From assembly GCA_947311845.1 (NCBI GenBank), contig CAMZMU010000040.1:68009564-68073563 (forward strand): DNA of 64,000 nt. Direction: 5' to 3'. This DNA is from Poa pratensis (Eukaryota > Streptophyta > Magnoliopsida > Poales > Poaceae). Shown here piece by piece: positions 57,718-64,000 of this stretch (position 1 is its first letter; each line of letters begins with the position of its first letter). The notes under the pieces were generated by a model. It saw only the letters and a program-made list of their open reading frames with translations, searched no databases and was not told the origin of the DNA. The translations under genes were made by a program, and so were the position numbers.

Positions 57718-60700
57718 TTTTTAGAAAAAATAATTTTATTAATCCCAGCCTCTGCATCGAGTGATGCACATAGCCGATTATTACAAAGTTTGATCGTATA
57801 TTATTTGAGTTTACATCTCAGGAATCACAAAGATTGAGACAAGGCTCAACCGACACTGACAAGGTAAAGCACAATTACGAAAGTCGACTAATATGTTGAC
57901 ACGTATGCCGGGAGAAAAAATCATGTGCCACCAGCAGTAGTCTCGTGCACCCAGCCACCATAAGGTCCCGCTGGTCCGAAGGAAGCAGGAAAGCCCAAAA
58001 CTGGATCCAGTGCACCGCCATATGAATAACCTGCAAGACATGAAAAGTATCTTTCCTGTTAAAAACAAGATTGTTCCTACAATTCCAAATAGACCAACAA
58101 ATAGCTAAAACGCCTATACGAATCCTATCTTCGGTCTTTTTGTCCATCCCACGCAACCAATTCCCAAATATATTTGTGACATTAGTAGGACGAGGAATAT
58201 TGTAGGTACAAAAAACAACACGCCACACAAGTTTTGCAAAAGGGCAGGAAATAAAAGATGTTTGATACTCTCGTCACTCCCATAAAAAGAGCAATGTGAG
58301 CTACCATGTCAATTCTTCTTGGCAAGATTATATTTCGTTAACAAGACCTTTCTATGAAGAAACCACATAAATATTTTGATTTTTTGCGGTATTTTTAATT
58401 TCCAAAGATACTTTTATAAATATGTTGTATGTCCATTCATTAGGTCTCGTACATGGATTTTACTATAATTGCCCGTTCTGAGTCAATTTCCATCTGAAAA
58501 TATCAGGAACATCAGTCAACGTTACATACATTAATCTAAGGCATAAATGAGACCACATCTCCCATTTATTCCCAACAAAAGCCCTTCTAAAACCTAAGTT
58601 TAGTGGAGGCGCATTGTGAAGTACATCATGAACGGAAACATGCTAATGATGCACAATGTTGTATAATAATGGATATTGGTTCATTAATGGGGAATCACCC
58701 AACCAAGTGTCCTCCCAAAACCTTGTGGTTTCCCTTGGCCAATTTTAAAGGACCCTGTATTGAAGAAATCATCTTTGACTCTCATAAGTCCCTTCCAAAA
58801 AGGAGAGTCTGTTGGTTGAGCTTCCACTTGAGCTAAAGTTTTACTATGAAGATATTTGTTTTGTAGCAACTCCTGCCACACCCCTTCCTCATTTAAAAGT
58901 TTGAACAGCCACTTGCTAAGCAAACATTTATTCTTTAGATCAAGTACCTCCACCCCTAGACCTCTCTTGTCCTTTGGTCGACATATAATGTTCCATTTAG
59001 TTAAACGATTTTTTTTTTGTTCTCATCACTCTGCCAAAAAAATCTAGATCTATAGAAGTCTAATCTTTTTCTTACCCCTTTAGGTATTTCCAAAAAAAAA
59101 TAACATGAACATCGGAAGGCTTGTTAAAACCAAATTAACAAGAACCAAACGATCCCCATAAGACAACATCTTTCCCTTCCAACACCCAAGTTTGCCTTCG
59201 AAACGGCATTCAACTTGTTGCCATTCATCATTTCGGAGTTTCCTATAATGAATTGGAACTCCAAGATACTTAAACGGTAGAGATCCAGACTCACATCCAA
59301 AGATTTGCTTGTACTGATCTTCTACCTCTTTAGCCTTACCAAAACAAAAAAAAAATCACTCTTGTGAAAATTTATTTTGAGCCCCGATAGTTGTTCAAAA
59401 ATACAGAGGATGAGTTTCATATTTACCGCCTTCTCAAGATCATGCTTCATAAATAATATAGTGTCATCCGCATATTGCAAAATAGATAACCCTCCCTCAA
59501 CTAAATGAGGTATGAGACCATCTATCTGACCATCTTCCTTCGCCCTTGCGATCAAAATGGCTAGCATGTCTGCCACTATATTAAACAACATAGGAGACAA
59601 CGGGTCCCCCTGTCGAAGTCCCTTTTTAGTTTGGAAATAAAGACCAATGTCATCATTAACTCGAATGCCGACACTTCCCCCCTAAACAAATTGTGTAATC
59701 CAATTGCACCATTCTTGCGCAAACCCTTTCATACGCAAAGCTTGTTGAAGAAAGGGCCATTTTACTTTATCATATGCTTTCTCAAAGTCAATTTTAAAGA
59801 TAACTCCATCCATTTTCTTCCTTTGAAGCTCATGAATGGTTTCATATAGGACGACCACACCCTCTAATATGTGTCTCCCAGGCATGAAAGCCGACTGCGT
59901 CGGCCTAATTATCTTTTGTGCAATTTCAGTAATACGATTAGTACCTACTTTTGTGAATATTTTGAAACTGACATTAAGAAGACAAATCGGTCTATATTGT
60001 TGTATCTGAACCGCATTTTCCTTTTTTTGGAAGTAACGTAATGATTCCAAAGTTCAATTTAAACAGAAATAAATTTCCTTGTTTCAATTGTACAAATAAA
60101 GCCATTAAATCATCTCTAATGACCTCCCAAAAGGTCTTATAAAACTCAGCAGGAAAACCATCTGGCCCCGGTGCCTTGTTGAGCTCCATTTGTGAGATGG
60201 CCTCATACACTTCTTTCACTAAGAAATCAGTTGTAAGAATGTTAGTTCTCTTCTTGTGTTAATTGCAGAATATCATGGACCATATTTCGTCCATTACAAT
60301 ATCATTGGGTGTAGAATCCCAAACAGTTTTTTATAATATTCAGAAATGTAGGTCTTTAAATTCGTCTGCCCTACAATGGTTCCTTCGCCTTGTTCTAACT
60401 GGAAAATCTTTTTTTTCTATGTTTGCCATTTGCTATGAGATGGAAATACTTCGTGTTATTTCCACCCTCCTGTATATATTTTACTTTTGCCCTTTATGCC
60501 CATTTTGTTTCCTCATCTCTATGAAGACAACAAATCCGATCATTTGCCTCCCTTAAAGTATCTCTCTCATACACATAAAGCGGAGTATTTTCAGCTTTGA
60601 TGTCTAGTTCATCAATAATTTTTAACAACCTTTCCTTCTCTTTCTTATATTTCCCGCTTTGATTTTTAGCCCATCCTTTAAGAAAACGTCTTAGATGTCT

Positions 60701-60901
60701 AATTTTATTTTGCCACACTTCAATAGGAGAGTTCCCTTTTACAAAAGCAGCCCACTCAGCTGCCACGATCTCATAAAAACCTTCCATTCTAAGCCATGAA
60801 AGCTCAAATGAGAATCGTGCTTTGTTACCCAAATGCGCCTAGACCCCCGAATCCACTAAGAGAGGGGTATGATCCGATCCCGCCCTGGATAGAGCTTGTA
60901 C
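57718..60901 (-). mobile_element. LINE retrotransposon, 5'-truncated, multiply frameshifted
   Basis: It is bounded by an 18-bp direct repeat, ccctatcccctctacttt (57700-57717 and 60902-60919). The A-rich tail is at the 57718 side. On the minus strand, from 60832 down, come WLRMEGFYEIVAAEWAAF, NKAPGPDGFPAEFYKTFW, YRPICLLNVSFKIFTK, QSAFMPGRHILEGVV, IDFEKAYDKVKWPF and ILQYADDTILFMKHDL. A C-terminal region follows (FWKGLMRVKDDFF, and the WSIWNCRNNLVFNRK end near 58100). These are consecutive parts of LINE ORF2, but the frame breaks many times. It is a different family member from the one at 52432-55954. Confidence 0.85.
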
Positions 60902-60919
60902 CCCTATCCCCTCTACTTT

Positions 60920-62356
60920 CGGCATTGCTTATCGCGAACTCAAGTATCTCATTATAGGTAACTGGATAATTTCTCATGGTAACATACTATTAGGCAAACC
61001 TGTGGAACAGCCATGGTCGACAAATATAATTTCCAACACGTGAAAATTATCTTACATAGTGCGTGTTTATATTCCCTCGCTAAGTTGTTGGTAACACCCC
61101 TCATAGCTTTGCAGTCACAAAACACAATTTCACGTGAAAATATAATTAAATTTTAATTTGGATTACATGTGCAAATCGAATAGTAGCAACATTAAGAAAC
61201 ATGCGAGTTTCCTAGCTAGTAAATGAGAAAGAGTCTAGTCCCATGTGCAGCTCACAAGGAGAAACTCTAGTTGCGGCCTCAAGCGATGCCGACTCTTACC
61301 ATCTTCTCGTCGTTATTGGATGCCGGTAACTAGCTCGCTACTAATGGCAGCTAGGTCTCTCCTCTATTGTGTTGGCTAATTAGTCCCCCTTCCGCTCACA
61401 TGTGTGCGTGTGTGTGTGTGGGTGATGTGGGCGTTGGGCGGTGCAACGACGTTGGCAATACGTCATGTTTGATACAATGCCTCATTTGAAGTGGCGTGCA
61501 ACATGGTCGAGGAGAGTTCGTGCTTGCATTTTTTTGCTGCATCATGAGGGACTTGGCATGTGGATGGGATCTTACCTTGATTGGATTGGATCCAATGATA
61601 AGGATATTTGTCAATTTCAAGGACCAATTCATGCTCTATGGTCTTGAAGACCCTTGATCTCGCCTTCATGGGTCAGAGCCGGCAATAGTGATCTGTGTGT
61701 GATGCCCTTTCTTGAAGGTGTGGTCCTCGATATTGGTAATTTCGACTTCACTGATTGATTCTAGCAACAATGTCATGCAATAGTGTCCCGTGTATTGGTA
61801 CTTTCTCTTAGGAGTGAAAATATTTGATCTAGCATTTGCGTGTAAGTGTGTTTGACCGGGAACCATCAAGTTATATGGAACAACCATCGTGCGTGCATCA
61901 CCTTCTTCTTGAAGGTGTCTCAAAAGATATTGATTTGCTCCACAGGTGAGTGCTCCTTGTATGGCCTTCATTGGTTGTGTCCGTCTTTGATCCTGAGTAG
62001 GTTCTAGGTGTTGAACTTTCATATTCTTGTTGTGTGTTATGGACTTATGGTTGGCTCTGCCAAAAGTGGACACAATTTTGACAATATTTAGTTGTCATTT
62101 TTCTATTTTAACCCACTTTTGTTAACATTGGTGCCTTGTCCGTCATTTGAAATGAATTCAAAGGTTGCATACATCAATTGATGCAGAGGCTAGAGTAAAA
62201 ACTCTTTACTCAAACCTAGCAGGTTATATAAGTAAACATAGAGGAAATGATTTCTCTCTTGGCTAATTATTTTGGTCTCCTAACTGGAGTTGCGGAGAAA
62301 ACAACCCACTGTTTATAGTTCATCTAGTTCCATCAACGTCTCCAAGTCACAATTAT
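60920..62356. other. Intergenic, no gene recognised
   Basis: A GT microsatellite lies at about 61400-61420. Open frames at 61463-61669 and 61666-62073 carry no recognisable domain. Confidence 0.35.
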
Positions 62357-62556
62357 TCCCTCTGTCACATATTATAAGACTTATTACAACCAATGTAATC
62401 CCTCCGTCACAGTTTACAGGGCACACACGTAGTTTAAAAACACATTTTGACCATTAATTTAGTCACCAAAATTTAAATTTATGTCACCAAAATTATTTCA
62501 ATATAAATCCAATGGCCAAGGATATAATTTTTGTGACATATAATAGGGACTAGGAA
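62357..62556. repeat. Stowaway-like fragments, degenerate
   Basis: 'tccctctgtcacatattata' and, 40 bases on, 'ccctccgtcacagtttaca' resemble Stowaway starts. A complementary-looking 'gtgacatataatagg' lies near 62538. This suggests nested or decayed MITEs; the borders are uncertain. Confidence 0.35.
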
Positions 62557-64000
62557 TGAAGTAGCAAATTGAAGACGAGCAACATATTTGTCCCCTCCAT
62601 GATCATTACCTTCCTCAACACGGACTCTGTATCGCTACCATGCATGCAGTTTTGTGATCAGAGGAAGACAACGAGTCAAAAGGAATTAGCATGAGCAACG
62701 TGAAGAATAATCTTACTTCTCTGTTAAAGTCAAAAAGCTTACTTCTCTCTCTCTCAAAGTGTTTTTCCGCGCAGCTTGCAGTATGCGAAACTTCGCTCTA
62801 GAACAGTAGCACCATATACACCAAATCAAAATGTACAAGAAAAAAGCTGAAGAACAAGAAAAAACACAAATAATTTGTACAACGGATCGCCTATCTTTTT
62901 CAGCTTCTTAAATCAACCAACAAAAAGGGAAAAAAACACATGCCCCGCAAAAATGTAAGTCAAGCTGAAGTCCAATACCCTATGGGCAAGGGTCCAAATT
63001 ATGACGCTCATGTTTCCACACACTGTGAGCATTGAGAAATAACTTTAAATGTTTACCTTTGGTCCCGTCAACTGTAGCATGTGATTGATCAGGAGTGTGT
63101 GTATGTATGGGCACGCACGCGTTACTCCTCTTTGCAATTGCTAGGAAGTTGTTTGGACCGTAGAATCTCATACTTTTTGCGACAAATGGTAATGGATTAA
63201 CATCAAGAAGAGATCAACTTAATACCACAAAGAAAAACGTCACAAAAAAACTCAAGACCATGAGCAGCTCGAGACATATTAAGGATGCACACAAACAATT
63301 TATTAAAAGAAAAAAGAACAATATGAAAACCAAGATCTAAACCACACAGTAACCACATCGATATCAACCATTGCGTTGACACCATACATGTCGCGAGAAG
63401 ATTCTCTAAAAGCAACGCCTTCAGAAAGATAATGGTATACAAGAGTCATCGTCGCCTCAAGTCAAAGACTATCATGAGTTTTCACCCTCACAGCATAATT
63501 GAGCAAATTACATGCAAGTGTTTTCACCCTTCAGCAGATAAGATAACGATGTCAAAACACCAACATTATCAGGTATGGCCGACGAAGGTCTGACCAAGTG
63601 TTTTCACCCTTAAGCATCGGTTCCGATACTGAAGTAGCACCACCAAAGCTCAATAGAGATGTGTTGTCGCATCCGCTTGACCACCACTTTCACGCCTTCT
63701 AGCCTTGACAATGCCGAATAGACATTCGCTCATACTCATGTACATGTCCTGTCTCAACCACTAGGCAACAAATATGTATAACCCCCATGCGCAGAACCAT
63801 TGGACATGATACAATGTTGGGCCTTCCAACCAATGCTCACACGCGCAGCTCTCACATGATCACCGCCACACGAATAAAAGATGTGCCCATATGATCTTTT
63901 TGATGGGTCACGACGAGAATTTCTTAGGACTGTAATACTTTGAGAATGTTTCGGGCCTTTTGGATATGACATTTTACATTTTCTATGGATTGGCTTTGGT
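62557..64000. other. Intergenic, no gene seen
   Basis: AT-rich DNA. The phrase 'aagtgttttcaccctt' occurs near 63517 and 63596. No coding region or transposon ends were recognised. Confidence 0.35.

Noticed and set aside
61666..62073. 135-codon minus-strand frame
   Set aside because: It has a plausible length but no recognisable domain, codon bias or homologue within the window. Not supported as a gene.

Overview
This is a plant nuclear window, most likely from a grass of the Triticeae type (wheat, Aegilops or barley relatives). That is inferred from the transposon mix: CACTA, Harbinger, Stowaway and hAT miniature elements with target-site duplications, plus several 5'-truncated LINEs. Other support comes from spliced genes with GT/AG introns and long gene-poor stretches. 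Nothing prokaryotic is present.

The dominant structure is a 19.4-kb near-identical direct duplication: 6419-25810 is repeated as 25824-45203. Copy 1 ends exactly at a 13-N gap (25811-25823), and copy 2 begins exactly on its other side. The last base of the left contig matches 45203 and the first base of the right contig matches 6419. This is what two overlapping contigs that were never merged look like, so I read it as probably a false duplication. The real locus would then be about 44.6 kb.

Layout, counted once. 1-2480: intergenic tandem repeats, a fold-back element and a tandem pair of tRNA-related SINE-like units. 2545-3400: first Agenet-domain pseudogene, split by a hAT element. 4549-6345: duplicated 5' region of the next gene, holding a 1.3-kb Harbinger element. 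6299-10535: a four-exon CW-zinc-finger plus methyl-CpG-binding-domain (MBD) gene on the + strand. Its CW finger is thrown out of frame by two compensating homopolymer shifts, and its third intron carries an antisense LINE. 11227-12272: second Harbinger element. 13169-14731: a Mutator-type element with 175-bp inverted ends and gene-like cargo (Pack-MULE candidate). 15083-15595: RNase H-type LINE tail. 15800-16367: second Agenet pseudogene. 17264-18310: LINE relic. 20109-21559: non-autonomous CACTA. 21923-22966: the best preserved Agenet gene (two domains, open frame). 23051-25810: no gene seen. After the repeated copy, 45537-46346 holds a fourth, truncated Agenet paralogue. The right arm holds a fold-back MITE, a hAT MITE, Stowaway elements, a + strand LINE (52432-55954) and a - strand LINE (57718-60901). 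The last 3 kb has no recognisable gene.

The two cellular gene families both belong to classes linked to chromatin reading. MBD/CW proteins read methylated DNA or histone tails, and Agenet (Tudor-like) domains bind modified or basic peptides. The four Agenet copies all lie on the - strand and form a local cluster with stepwise decay. No gene here is demonstrably intact; the 21923-22966 Agenet gene is the closest.
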